Positions 12,498 to 23,060 of a stretch of 64,000 nt of DNA are shown here, piece by piece. The DNA comes from Penelope pileata (taxonomy: Eukaryota > Chordata > Aves > Galliformes > Cracidae), in the NCBI GenBank assembly GCA_013396635.1, contig WBMW01002321.1, positions 24,039-88,038 on the forward strand, given 5' to 3'. The notes beneath the pieces were generated by a model. The model saw only the letters and a list, made by a program, of their open reading frames with translations, ran no database searches and was not told the origin of the DNA. Numbering within the stretch: the stretch's first letter is position 1; each line of letters starts with the position of its first letter. The position numbers and the translations under genes were made by a program.

Positions 12498-12923
12498 AAA
12501 GCCATTTTGGAAGAGGGATAGCGGACAGCTGGAAAAGCTTGATTGGGTGTCAAGCCTGCGCACAGACCAGCTGCACCATGTCTAGGGGTAGGTGTGCTCC
12601 CAGTAAGTTGGAAAGATGAGTAGGAATTGCCTCAGGGCCCAAGCCCTGAGGATATTAAGAGATGCTTAGAGAAGTGAGGAGCTGGATGGGTCAGAAGCAA
12701 CAGGTCCTGGGCATTGTCTGGGTATTGCTCACCCACTCTTGGTGAGCGTGGGAGACCCTAGAAAGTGAACTAAAATGAGGGAATCACAGGCATGACTGGG
12801 ATGTTTGGAGACCTAACTGTGCTGGGATAAACTGGAAGCAGGGGTGTTGTTGATTTCAAAATCTCCTGAAACACACTGAAGAAAAACCCAAATGTTTCTG
12901 CTGATTGGTTACTGTTTTGGACT

Positions 12924-13450
12924 TGTCAGAAATATGTCAATAATTTGCCAGGACGGTGTCTCTGATGAAAGCAGTTTTATTCGCAACTGCAATGGCAGCG
13001 TCCTGCAAGCAGGAGCGCGCCTGCAGAAACAGTTTCCCGTCTCTTATGCCCTACGGCCCGACGCCCCCCTTCCTCCCCTGGTTCCTCACTGGCTGAGTAC
13101 TGCANCAGAGCCCCACAAAATTACCAGTGGAAAACACAAATCCCCCATGTGGACCCAAGGTCTACAACAAACCCCCCCAATTGTTCCCCTTCCACTCCCT
13201 AAATGCCCCCCCAAATTCCTTTGATGTTCCCAAGAACCCCCTACGGTCCCTCCCACAGCACTCAAAAGACACAAACTCCTTCTGTTAGAAATATGTCATT
13301 AATTTTCCAGGACAGTATAAAGGAGTTTTTATTCTCAATTGCAATGGCAGTTGTCCAGCAAACAGGAGCACACCTGCAGAAACAGTTCCACATCCTTTAC
13401 ATGCTGCCCCCCTTCCTGCCCTGGGCTGAGTGCTTCAGGGTCACAAAACT
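12924..13450 (-). mobile_element. Two diverged LTR fragments in direct orientation
   Basis: A segment of about 170 bp beginning TGTCAGAAATATG at 12924 recurs as TGTTAGAAATATG at 13283. The two share the central GCAATGGCAG, CTGCAGAAACAGTT and C-rich ends. On the minus strand each carries AATAAAA and ends ATTTCT(A/G)ACA, like the 3' end of an LTR. The single N at 13105 falls in the first copy. The 170 bp between them is C-rich and unclassified. Confidence 0.5.
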
Positions 13451-13775
13451 GCCAGACGCTAACTAAAGATAGACACTGGCTAAATAAACATGGATGTTGC
13501 TAATATATTACTGGCCCTTAACTTCTCCTCTCTGGTTTTCTTTCTTTTTTTTTCCCCTGTGTCTATTTTCCAACTTCACTAATTTATGATCCTGCTGCTT
13601 AACATTTGCAGTCATTAATTTTCCACTGGTTTGCTGTCCATTGTCCATTCATGCAACAACATTGCTATCTTATCAGTCTCCAGGGCTGATAGTCCCTGCA
13701 ACTGCACTCCTTATCTTAGGAGTCTTCAACATCGATCCTCCCTTGGAACCACGCTCAGTTTTAACACACCACAAT

Positions 13776-14300
13776 TGTTATAGTTTGACCCAGCAGGTAG
13801 CTAAGCTCCACACAGTTATTCGCTTACCCTCCCCCCTCCCCAACTGAGATGGGGGAGAGAATTAAGAGAAAAATTCAGTAGAATTTTTTGGGTTGGGATA
13901 AACGCTATCTACTAAGATAGCAAAGAAAGTAAAAGAAATACCAGTACATATAAAAAAAATAGATGATACGTAGAGCAAGGGCTCAGTACCGATACCCATC
14001 CAGTAGCAGCCCCTCCTCCCAGCTAGCTCCTTCCGTAAATCACGTGATGTCATGTGATATGGAATAGCTCTTTGGTCAGTTTGGGCCAGCTGCCCTGGTC
14101 TGGTCCCCTCCCGATTCCCAGCTCTTTGTGCCCCCCTAACTGCTTCGCTGGCAGAAGAATGCAAGAAGCTGAGAAGAAACAAAGTACGCCCTTGGCTCTG
14201 TTCAACACTGCCACGTGTTATCAGTTTCGTTTTTCTTCTGGGATGAAGACATAGCTTCATACCAGACGCTATGAGAAAAGTAACTTCTGTTAGAAACTAG
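13776..14300 (-). mobile_element. LTR copy 1 of a family seen three times in the window
   Basis: The block opens with TGTTATAGTTTGACC and contains a CATGTGATATGGAATAG-type box and a following CAGCTGCCCTG box. These boxes recur near 31540-31610 in the same orientation and, inverted, near 47400-47460. Length is about 500 bp with approximate ends. It lies immediately upstream of the AURKB promoter region. Confidence 0.5.
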
Positions 14301-14364
14301 AGCCGAGCCGAGCTGAGCCCTTCAGCCTCTATCGCCGCCGAGCTTTTTTCTCGGCGCCGGCGGC

Positions 14365-14520
14365 TTCAAATTTGCCCACGCGCACCCCTATTGGCTGCCG
14401 CGCGGCGTCGGCCAATGGACACTGCCCTCTCGGAGACCTGCTCGCCTCTTATTGGCTGGCTGGAGAGGAAGGGTGGGAGCTCGGCGCTGAGCGTTCTTCT
14501 GGCCGGGCGGTTTGTGTCGT
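14365..14520 (+). promoter_or_regulatory. AURKB: Candidate AURKB promoter: three CCAAT boxes in GC-rich DNA
   Basis: ATTGG (inverted CCAAT) occurs at 14390-14394 and 14451-14455, and CCAAT at 14412-14416, within CpG-rich sequence just upstream of the splice-donor-like GTGCAG|GTCGTA near 14520. A TTCAAA at 14365-14370 matches a cell-cycle CHR element read on the other strand. Multiple NF-Y sites plus a CHR is the known layout of G2/M gene promoters, including Aurora B, but here the CHR-like box lies upstream of the CCAAT boxes, so I hold that part loosely. Confidence 0.4.
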
Positions 14521-15218
14521 GCAGGTCGTACTGGGAGCGTTCTGGGCGGCGGCGGCGGAGGATGAGGGGTGGGGGTTGTATGGAGCCGAGGGAATTTTGG
14601 GGGTACCTGAGGGGCTTGGGGCATTTTGAGCCCTGTGGGAGGGGGCATAGGGGGTTCGTGGGAGGTGTCGGGGTGATTTAGGGGGTATTTTGNNNNNNNN
14701 NNNNNNNNNNNNNNNNNNNNNNNNNNNNNNNNTTTGGGGTGAAAGGGGGAGGATTGGGGGTGGGTTGTTGTAGGCCTTGGGCCTGCGCGGGGTGCCGAAA
14801 GGGTACGGAAGACTAGTGCTTTTGGGAGAGGGTCCCTGGGGATCTTCTAAGCGGTTTTGTGGGACTCTGCGGGTACTCTGGTGCTTTGGGGGGGGCTGGA
14901 GGTCCCTCAGATGCTTCTGGCGGTCCTGAGGGGGCTCTGAGTGTCTTTCAGATGGTTTCTGGTGGTTCCTGAGGTGGTTTTGAGGTGCCCTGGGGAGGGC
15001 TCTGGGGGTCTTTCAGAAAGTTTTGGGATGCCCTAAGGGGGTTTTGGGGATAACCAAGGTGGTTGGAGGGGGTCTTGAGGGTTTTAGGTGATCTCTGGCA
15101 GTGCCCTGGATGGTTTTGGGGAACTCTGGGAGCACAGGTGAGGTTTGGGACTGACTCTGTGCCCTGCCCATCCCCACCCTCTGCCCCAGGATGGCCAACA
15201 AGGAGAATTTGAACCCTG
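14516..15218 (+). repeat. First copy of an apparent assembly duplication (AURKB 5' end)
   Basis: This 703-bp segment is repeated at 15220-15875 (656 bp). The 47-bp length difference is fully explained by the 40-N gap at 14693-14732, a 4-base TTTG overlap across that gap and one extra CGG triplet. Beyond this I see only about one substitution (near 14871). Copy 1 breaks off at the single N (15219) inside coding exon 1, after the codons for MANKENLNP. It is best read as the same locus assembled twice. Confidence 0.85.
14693..14732. other. Assembly gap (40 N) that hides no sequence
   Basis: The second copy of the surrounding segment is continuous here. The flanks of the gap overlap by TTTG. Confidence 0.95.
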
Positions 15219-15219
15219 N

Positions 15220-15875
15220 GTCGTGCAGGTCGTACTGGGAGCGTTCTGGGCGGCGGCGGAGGATGAGGGGTGGGGGTTGTATGGAGCCGAGGGAATTTTG
15301 GGGGTACCTGAGGGGCTTGGGGCATTTTGAGCCCTGTGGGAGGGGGCATAGGGGGTTCGTGGGAGGTGTCGGGGTGATTTAGGGGGTATTTTGGGGTGAA
15401 AGGGGGAGGATTGGGGGTGGGTTGTTGTAGGCCTTGGGCCTGCGCGGGGTGCCGAAAGGGTACGGAAGACTAGTGCTTTTGGGAGAGGGTCCCTGGGGAT
15501 CTTCTAAGCGGTTTTGTGGGACTCTGCGGTTACTCTGGTGCTTTGGGGGGGGCTGGAGGTCCCTCAGATGCTTCTGGCGGTCCTGAGGGGGCTCTGAGTG
15601 TCTTTCAGATGGTTTCTGGTGGTTCCTGAGGTGGTTTTGAGGTGCCCTGGGGAGGGCTCTGGGGGTCTTTCAGAAAGTTTTGGGATGCCCTAAGGGGGTT
15701 TTGGGGATAACCAAGGTGGTTGGAGGGGGTCTTGAGGGTTTTAGGTGATCTCTGGCAGTGCCCTGGATGGTTTTGGGGAACTCTGGGAGCACAGGTGAGG
15801 TTTGGGACTGACTCTGTGCCCTGCCCATCCCCACCCTCTGCCCCAGGATGGCCAACAAGGAGAATTTGAACCCTG
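15220..15875 (+). repeat. Second copy of the duplicated AURKB 5' segment
   Basis: It restarts after the N at 15219 at the same GTCGTGCAGG as position 14516, and continues through intron 1 into the exon 1 that connects to the rest of the gene. It has no N gap, which shows that the 40-N gap in copy 1 hides no missing sequence. Confidence 0.85.
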
Positions 15876-18800
15876 GCTTGCACAGCCTCCTTAAGGTACC
15901 CCTTTGCCCCAAATCAACCCTTTTTGTGATGCTCCCCCAAAGGGGTCCTGCTGACACTTCTCTCCCTGCAGAGCGGGACCACGGCCCTGCGGGTTCCTCA
16001 GAAGGATCCTCCCACCATGGGTGCCCACTCAGATGCTCTCCTGCTGGAGGGATCTGCCGGCAATGTGCCCCCCAGATCTGTCCCCTCTGTGGCAGGTATG
16101 GGGGGGATGGAACACATGGGGATGGAGTGGGGGGGCACCATGTGACATTGCCCCTTGTTGTTCCCCCCCTCCCCCCAGCAGCTGGAAGGGTCCCTGTGGA
16201 GCCTCGCAGCATGGTGGTCCCCCAGTACTTCGAGTGAGTGGTGCTCTGGGAGGGTCCTGAGGGGATTTGGGGACACTGTGGGGATGAGGGGGGCATCGTG
16301 GGGACTCCCCAGGTGTTTAGGGGTGTTCCGTGGGGAGGTTTTAGTGTCCCCGTGGGTGGCACTCTTGTGCTTCTGGGTGGTGGGGACCCCTGGTGACAAT
16401 AGGTAACAGTTGGTGACACTGGAGAGGCCCTGGGTGGCAGCGTGTGGCACTGAGAAGCTCCTGGGTGATAAGGGAACATTATAGAGACCCCCTGGGTGAC
16501 AGTGGAGTGGGTCCCTGTGCCTCTGTTGTCCACCCGCAGGCAGACATTCACTGTGGATGACTTCGAGGTGGGGAGGCCGCTGGGGAAGGGCAAATTTGGG
16601 AACGTGTACCTGGCACGGGAGCTCAAGTCCCGCTTCCTGGTGGCCCTCAAAGTCCTCTTCAAGTCCCAGATCGAGAAGGAGGGCGTGGAGCACCAGCTGA
16701 GGAGGGAGATCGAGATCCAGGCCCACCTCCGGTAGGGACATGGTAACCTCCATTTGTGGGAGATTGAGATCCAGGCCCACCTGCAGCATGTGGACATTTA
16801 GGGGTGTGGGAAACATCAGCTATGGCAGGAGATGGAGATCTCTCTACAGTGAGGTGACATTTGGGGACACACAGGGGACAATGGGATGTGGGGAGCTCCA
16901 GGTGTGGGAGGAGATCAAGACCCGGGTCTACCCACAACATAGGGACATTTGGGTACATATGGGGGACTTAATGATGTGGAGAGCACCAGAAATCAAGACC
17001 CAGGTCCACTTGCAATGACAGGACATGGGACGGACATTTGGGGAGACTGAGGACATGGGGAGCTCCAGGTGTGGGGGGAGATGGAGATCCAGGTCCACCT
17101 ACAGCATGGGGACGTTTGGGGACATATTGGAGACAGGCTCCATGGGGAGCACCAGGGATTGAGACCCAGGTCCACCTCCAGTGAGGGGACACAGGGGAAC
17201 ATTGGGGACACACTGACAAGACACAAAGATGTGGGGAACATCAGGGCTCAAGACCCAGGTCTGCCTCCAATGAGGGGACATGGAGGGGGATATTGGAGAC
17301 ATTTAGGGGACCCGCAGGACATAAGGAGCTCCAGGTGTGAGTGGAGGTGGAGATCTGAGTCCACCTACAGCATGGAAACATATGGTGGATGCATGGACAT
17401 GGGGAGCACCGGGGATCAGGACCCAGGTCCACCTGCAGTGAGGGTACATGAGGGGGACACTGGGGACATGGGAAGCTGCAGTTGTGGAAGGAGATCAAGA
17501 CCCAGGTCCACCTGCAATAGGAGGACATTTGTTGATATGGGAACCACCCCACACCACTGACCCCCTCCGTACCTCCATAGTCTCCCTAGGCAGGGGGTGA
17601 CTCCTGGTGCCATGTGGGTGTCCCTGTCCTCCCAGGCACCCCAATGTTCTGCGCCTCTACAACTACTTCCATGACCGCAAGCGTGTTTTCCTGATCCTGG
17701 AGTATGCGCCCCGTGGGGAGCTCTACAAGGAGCTGCAGCGNTGGAGACATTGAGTTTTGGGGACACCTGTGTTGGGTTTTGGGACCCTGGAGGAGTTCTA
17801 GGGGGGACTGTGGTGGGTTTTGGGGGAACTCTGGGGTGAGTTTTGGGACCCTAAGGGATTTGGGGGCACCTTGGTTGGGTTTTGGGGACCTTATAGGTGG
17901 ATATTTGAGATTTCAGTGGGTTTGGGGAGCCTCCTTTTTTGGGAGGATTCCTTGTGGGTGGGTTTTGGAGGCACCTGGGTTGGGGTTTTGGGACCTTGGG
18001 TGGGTTTTGGGAGGTGTTCAGGCGAGTTTTGGGGGAACATTAGGTTTTGGGGTCACCTTGGATGGGTTTAGGGGCACCTGAGTTGGATTTTTGTGACTTT
18101 GGTTGAGTTTCTTTGCCCCTGGATGGGTTTGATGCCCCAGGGGCAATCATTGCCCCTTGGTGGGGGGTACTCAGGACACTGACATCCTAACTCCTCCACT
18201 AAAAGGTGATGGAGGAGCTGGGGGATGCACTGCTCTACTGCCACGCCAACAAGGTGATCCACCGTGACATCAAACCCGAGAACCTGCTGCTGGGGCTGAG
18301 GGGCGAGCTGAAGATTGCTGACTTCGGGTGGTCTGTGCATGCCCCCTCCCTCAGGTGGGGACAGAGGGGATGCGGGGGGCGGAAACGGAGTGGGGTGGTA
18401 CAGAGTGACCATGAACCCAGTGGAATGCAAGGTATGGGGAGTCACCGTGTACTGGGTGATGGCATCACCACTGCAAGGGTGCCACCAGCCCCAAGTCGGT
18501 CCCTATGGAGGAGAGGGGCACAGGGCTTGGAGAGGGGCAGGGTGGGGTGACACAGTTCCCACAGGGACCACCGCGTACCCCAAGCCCCAAGGAATGGGAC
18601 ACAACCGCATCCTGGATAATGCCACCAGGGTGCCCCCAACCCCAGGTTGGTCCCTATGGGGGTGTCCCAGTGTTATGTGTCCCCCCCCTCCCCCCCCACC
18701 AGGAGGAAGACAATGTGTGGGACGCTGGACTACCTCCCCCCCGAGATGGTGGAGGGGCGCACCCATGATGAGAAGGTGGACCTGTGGTGCCTGGGAGTGC

Positions 18801-18877
18801 TGTGCTATGAGCTGCTAGTAGGACACCCCCCGTTCGAGAGTGCCTCCCATGCTGAAACCTACCGGCGCATCACCAAG
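15848..18877 (+). CDS. AURKB: Aurora kinase B-type serine/threonine kinase, incomplete in this assembly
   Basis: Readable coding exons: 15848-15895 (MANKENLNPGLHSLLK), 15972-16095, 16179-16233, 16540-16731, 17636-17740 (cut by N), 18206-18354, 18703-18877; phases agree except across the N. The kinase domain shows the glycine loop (GRPLGKGKFGNVYLA), the VALK lysine, hinge LEYAPRGELYKEL, catalytic HRDIKPENLL, the DFG-type ADFGW, and activation segment RKTMCGTLDYLPPE with its T-loop threonine. YNYF, PRGELYKEL and KTMCG are B/C-type rather than Aurora A. Aurora B is the chromosomal passenger kinase acting at centromeres and in cytokinesis. Missing are the short exon after GELYKELQ and the last exon or exons after ETYRRITKV (the C-lobe end). 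The first absence is at N 17741; the second is before or at N 19499. I read this as assembly loss in GC-rich DNA; true pseudogenisation is less likely because no stop or frameshift disrupts the readable exons. Confidence 0.82.
16761..17530 (+). repeat. Exon-derived minisatellite filling an AURKB intron
   Basis: The intron after the exon at 16540-16731 consists of about ten degenerate units of roughly 70-95 bp. Each restarts with a copy of that exon's last bases (GAGATCGAGATCCAGGCCCA in the exon; GGAGATCAAGACCCAGGTCC in units). Unit starts are near 16761, 16829, 16910, 16990, 17077, 17156, 17245, 17342, 17412 and 17490. Units with GAGCTCCAGGTGTGG and units with GAGCACCAG partly alternate, hinting at a dimeric higher-order repeat. 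Confidence 0.85.
17750..18120 (+). repeat. G-rich degenerate repeat (TTTTGGG-type) in an AURKB intron
   Basis: GGGTTTTGGGGACC-like words recur about every 20-40 bp. Runs of three to five G are frequent enough to form G-quadruplexes, and such DNA is hard to sequence. It begins directly after the N at 17741 that interrupts an exon. Confidence 0.7.
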
Positions 18878-18939
18878 GTGTGTGCTCCCCAAAACCTACC
18901 CTGTGTACCTCAAAACCCCCAGTACCCCCAAAAACGAGT

Positions 18940-19070
18940 GTGTCCCATGCTGAAACCTACTGGTGCATCACCGAGGTATGGACTCCAAAAATACCAGCCC
19001 CCCCCAATGACCCCAGTAATACTCCCTGTATCCCCCAGAAACAACTATTGCCAAGGTGGCTCCCCCAAAA
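18940..19070 (+). repeat. Decayed echoes of an AURKB exon end
   Basis: GTGTCCCATGCTGAAACCTA near 18940 and the following GGTGCATCACCGAGGTATGG repeat the last part of the exon ending at 18877 with its donor. A weaker third copy (GAAACAACTATTGCCAAGGT) lies near 19039. They look like the relics of a second exon-end tandem duplication. Confidence 0.6.
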
Positions 19071-19635
19071 CCCTCCTTGTGTCTCCCAAAACCTACCCTG
19101 TGTCTCCAAACCCCTCCTTGTGCCCCCCAAAACCACTCTTCATTCCCCAACAGCCCCTCCCCCCAGTACACTCCTTCATGTTCCCTAACTCCCCCAGTGC
19201 CTCCCAAACCCCCTAAAATATGGGGCATAAACCCTGGATGTTGGGGGAGTGGGGTGCGGCTAAAGGTCTTGCTGCAGACTCCCCAGCACGTGGGGTGCCC
19301 CCCATACCCTTATGCTATGGGGAGAACCCACATCTGGGTGCTGACCCCTGACACACACAGCAAAGCCCCCCCCTCCTCTGCCACGCGTTGGGGTGAAGAT
19401 CCCCATATCTGGCCCCCCATCTCTATATGGGGTTCCCACAAGAGTATAGAACCCCCCCACCCCCCAGCAGCTCCCCCACTTTGGTCCCCTTTAGGGCANC
19501 TGTACCCCCTTCAAACCTCCTCCCCAAAACTCAGTGGGATCCCCCCACATTGGGGGGCACCCATGGGTGCTGCCCCTGTTTTGGTGACCATTGTGCCCCC
19601 CCAAATGAAGCTACCCCCCATTTATTTCTGTACCC

Positions 19636-19641
19636 AATAAA
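19636..19641 (+). terminator. AURKB: Polyadenylation signal AATAAA, probable AURKB 3' end
   Basis: An AATAAA follows C-rich, 3'-UTR-like sequence about 137 bp after the N at 19499. The terminal coding exon or exons should lie between 18878 and here but are not readable. Confidence 0.55.
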
Positions 19642-19899
19642 GTGCATCTTTATCCATCTATCCCAATGTCTGCTTGGGGGACGGGAGCTCCTTGGGGGTC
19701 TCACAGATTGGGTGCATGGGGGGTGGGCCTTAATGCATTCCCCCTCTCCCGCTGCCCCCCTGCCATCCCTCCTCCCTATAAAACTGCAACATGTCCCCAG
19801 TCCTGTGTCTGCTGGGGGCCAGGAGAGTGTTACCATAAGGAGATGGTACCATATGGAAATGGTCTCATTTGGGGCAGATGCGGTAGAAGGGTGCAAAGA

Positions 19900-21080
19900 G
19901 GCAACTTTCAGTCTATTGGACCTTCAGGGTGAGCAGGATACAGTATCATAAAATAAAGCATTTTTCCTTGGTTTTGAAAGATCCCAAGGAGAAAGAAACC
20001 TGGAGTTGGAAGAAAATAGGCGATCTGTCCAATTGCTCCAGAACTCAGCAGGTGTCTGGGAATGGCTGGATGGTGCTGCCCATGGTTACCTGATTTGAGG
20101 CCAATGGCCAGACCTTTGCATGAAGCTGTTGAAGGATGGGGAGAGCTTCTGGAATGGGCTCCAGAATGCTCCAAAGGATTTGATGAAGTAAAAACTGCTC
20201 TCCTGCCTCAGATCTCATGTACATCATCTTTATGCACATGAAGAAGAGAAACTGGTGTGTGGCTGTTCACAAATGATGGCAAAGGGGTACTACCTTCCTT
20301 CAGACCTGAAGGATGGTCCTCTACAGAATCCCGACAGGAGCTGCTGGCAGATGGGAGCAGCTCTGTGTGAATGGAGAACCGAAGGCTGCATGCACCACTG
20401 TCACTCCAGAAGAGGAAATAATAGAGGTAAAACCGCTGACAGCGAACACCTGCACAGAAGGCTGAATTAAGTGCTGTAACTTGAGCTCTGGAATTAAAGT
20501 GAGCTGATGTCTGTACTGACTCAAATATGCTTTTGGGGTACCGGGCAGACTGAGGTAAACAGAGGAATTAGAAAGGAGACAAGACTGCAAACAGAACTGC
20601 TCCATCAACAGCTGCAGCAGCCTTAGCGTATAGAAAGAATTTTAAAAAACCTGACATCCCTAAGCACATGGAAAAAGAAAACAAGTTGGCCAAACTACTG
20701 AAATGCATGAAGACGGCTGAAGGATGGTGCTAACTCCACAGTTGGACAATGTGTTGTAACTCTGCGAATAATGAAGGAACCAAGGGAGCAAACCCAGAAG
20801 AGTACTGAAGGGAACTGAAGCTTTAATTGAGGCAGGGAAGAGAGATGCCATAGGAATTTATGTGATGCTGATCACTGAGAGTGTCACATAACAATGTGAA
20901 ATTTGTGTCAAAAATAATCCTACAATCCAAAAGAGACCCCTCCCAGAGAGGTGAAGAGAGGTTTTACACCTGGGGAATACTGGCAAACTGATTTCTACCC
21001 AATTGTAATGGATACAGAGATTTGTCAGTAATTGTTGAACATTTTTCAGGGTGTTTGGAAGCTTTCCCATGTCGCACCAA
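19900..21080 (+). pseudogene. Retroviral pol remnants (end of RT and integrase)
   Basis: Between about 20030 and 20200 the translated sequence resembles the end of a gammaretroviral reverse transcriptase. Around 20860-21080 it resembles an integrase (GEYWQTDF-type word followed by a hydrophobic core), with several in-frame stops. About 400 bp between them is too decayed to assign. It is not functional. Confidence 0.6.
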
Positions 21081-21249
21081 TAAGGCCAGAGAGATGGTAT
21101 AGATGTTAAAGAAATGATACTGAGATTTGGGGTACCAGAAAGGGGACCTCGTATTCCAGAAATAGTTCAGGAGGTGTTGTTTCCATATCAGATGGGATTT
21201 ACGTATTCCATGGAGGCTGCATTGTGGCGGAAAAGCAGGAAGGATTAAT

Positions 21250-22600
21250 CAGATGATAGAGGCAGATAGGGAAATTGTGTCAGGAAACCCAGATTATGTG
21301 TGTGGAAGTTTTACTTTGTTGTTATTAAGAATTAGAACAACCCCTAGGGTTAGAGAATGGATTGGTCCATCTGTAATTTTGTATAGAAAGCCTTACAATT
21401 TAAATTTAACAGGGAAGGAGACCCACATGCATCCTAAGGGTCAGTCTAATGGTGCTTGGATTAGAGTGGAGAATGGGAACCGCTCAAATGCAATGGATTT
21501 GGAACACGCATCTTACACTTATTCAGCTAACGATGAAAATAGCCAAGAGATGTAATCGCTGGGTGTGCTCTCACTTTCCAGAGCATATGGATAAAGAGGT
21601 ATTGATGATGGGGATAACCCTGCCGAAACACTTGGACGGTCTCATTTATGGTCCGATACTTCTCTAGACAAGGATTTAGAACTAGGAAGTTCATGATGGG
21701 AAATTACCATAGCTCCTGTGGAGGGGGCAAAGTGCATCCAGAGATGCAACCCCCCTACAGGAATGGGAGAACTGGATTGTTTAGAAGGAACTTAGGAAAC
21801 CAGACTCACTGTAATGTGTCTCAGAATGCGGAAGCTGCCTAATTAAATGTGATGTGATGTGACTGGTTCCAGAAGGAACTGGATGGAATTGGCTGTGTGG
21901 AAATAGGGCCTGGAAAACATTACCAAACAATTGGAAAGGGCCATGCACATCAGGAGCTCTGGTACCCAACATTATGCTGGTGGAGACGCTGGAGCGAGAC
22001 TTTTGGGTGAGATCATACATGAGGATGTACAAGAGAGGTGCTAACCTGCTTATAGAAAAGCCTGCTCGGTTCCACTCTTTCATGAGATGGTTTATCCCAT
22101 GGTCAGAAGTTAATTACCTAGAGAAAGTGATAGAAATAGAGCTAATTGCAAACCAAGCCATGGTTGCAATTGAGGCCCTCCACAAGGAGGTTTCTGAAAT
22201 CAGCAGGATGGCCCTACAAAACTGCATGACATTAGGCATGCTGTTAGCCTCACAAGGAGGGATCTGCATGGTGACAAACACCAGCTGCTGTTTGTACGTA
22301 GACCAGGGAGGAAGAATCACAACAGAGTTGAGGACAATTTGAGAATGTACCAAAATTCTCCATGAGGTATAAAAGGACGATAGCTCTTACGGATCTAGTG
22401 AAATTTGGGAATGGATGCCAGACTTGTCACTGTGGCTTAAGGAATTATTGGTCACAACTGGGTTGGTCATTTTGTTGTTTGTTTGTGTCTATGTGATTTT
22501 GCAATGGATCATTAGGGGATGTATTGTCTTAAAGAAACAAGGAACTAAAAGTAGAGCTTATCAAATTTTTATCTTAGATTTTGTAGAATTCCATAAATGA
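21250..22600 (+). pseudogene. Retroviral env remnant (surface part decayed, transmembrane part recognisable)
   Basis: Two open stretches remain: 21253-21555, surface-subunit-like, and 21974-22342, transmembrane-subunit-like. The latter keeps the conserved LQN-type helix, the CX6CC cysteine motif and, after a stop and frame change, a hydrophobic membrane anchor near 22440-22510. Stops at 22342 and elsewhere disrupt it. The CX6CC arrangement places it with gamma-type envelopes. I describe only the remnant as it stands. Confidence 0.7.
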
Positions 22601-22639
22601 GACTACCAAAGCATGTAGCTTGGGAAGACTCAAAGGGGT

Positions 22640-22930
22640 GAATTGTTGCAAAACAGTGTACTAGGTTCTGGATGACAGGAGATAGCTTGCAGAACGTTCC
22701 TCCCTACATGACAAGATCACTCCGTGTGGCCGCTCTGAAAATGACAACCAGTTACAACCAGCCCTTGATGCTGCAAGCAGCAAAACATCACCCAAGAGAA
22801 CTTTCCAACTCTAATAAAGAATAGAGGAAGACACACTGGTCTCACCCCAGTGCTTGTGAGTAGAAGACACCTTCATTCCTGTAGCTGAGACTGGGACCCT
22901 ATTCCATCCAGCAGCTGATGCCCAGGTCCC
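22640..22930 (+). mobile_element. 3' LTR remnant of the retrovirus
   Basis: A purine-rich AAAGGGGTGAA at about 22632-22642, a possible polypurine tract, is followed by TGTTGCAAAACAGTG, a plausible LTR start. An AATAAA lies near 22815. The right end is not defined. Confidence 0.45.
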
Positions 22931-22954
22931 ACTCAATGCAGCAGCTGATCTCAG

Positions 22955-23060
22955 GTCACAGAATGGCCTGGGTTGGAAGGCTGAACTTTTTCACTTGCCC
23001 CGAGAAACATCAAGGCTTGAGACAAGGTGCTCCTGAATCCATCTGCCTGTTGGACCTTGA
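22955..23060 (-). mobile_element. Short CR1 LINE 3'-end fragment, minus orientation
   Basis: CACAGAATGGCCTGGGTTGG and the bases after it match the CR1 3' end as commonly seen in chicken, here short and diverged. It lies between the retroviral LTR and the RANBP2-derived block. Confidence 0.5.

Larger units (their letters stand above)
19870..22930 (+). mobile_element. Broken gammaretrovirus-like endogenous retrovirus (5' part absent)
   Basis: Remnants occur in proviral order: reverse-transcriptase/RNase H (about 19900-20240), integrase (about 20860-21080), env (21250-22600) and a 3' LTR (22640-22930). There is no gag, 5' LTR or primer-binding site, and every coding part has stops and frameshifts. 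It sits directly behind the AURKB 3' end. Confidence 0.7.

Noticed and set aside
14365..14455. A full CDE/CHR cell-cycle promoter module
   Set aside because: Only the CCAAT boxes are convincing; the CHR-like TTCAAA is on the wrong side of them for the usual arrangement, so it is kept at low confidence only.
15670..16797. Minus-strand open frames of 375 and 272 codons
   Set aside because: They are antisense to AURKB exons and the C-rich complement of G-rich introns; the sense strand explains the sequence with conserved motifs and matching splice phases.
18206..18354. AURKB as Aurora A (known on chicken chromosome 20)
   Set aside because: The kinase residues (PRGELYKEL, YNYF, KTMCG) follow the B/C type, not the Aurora A pattern.
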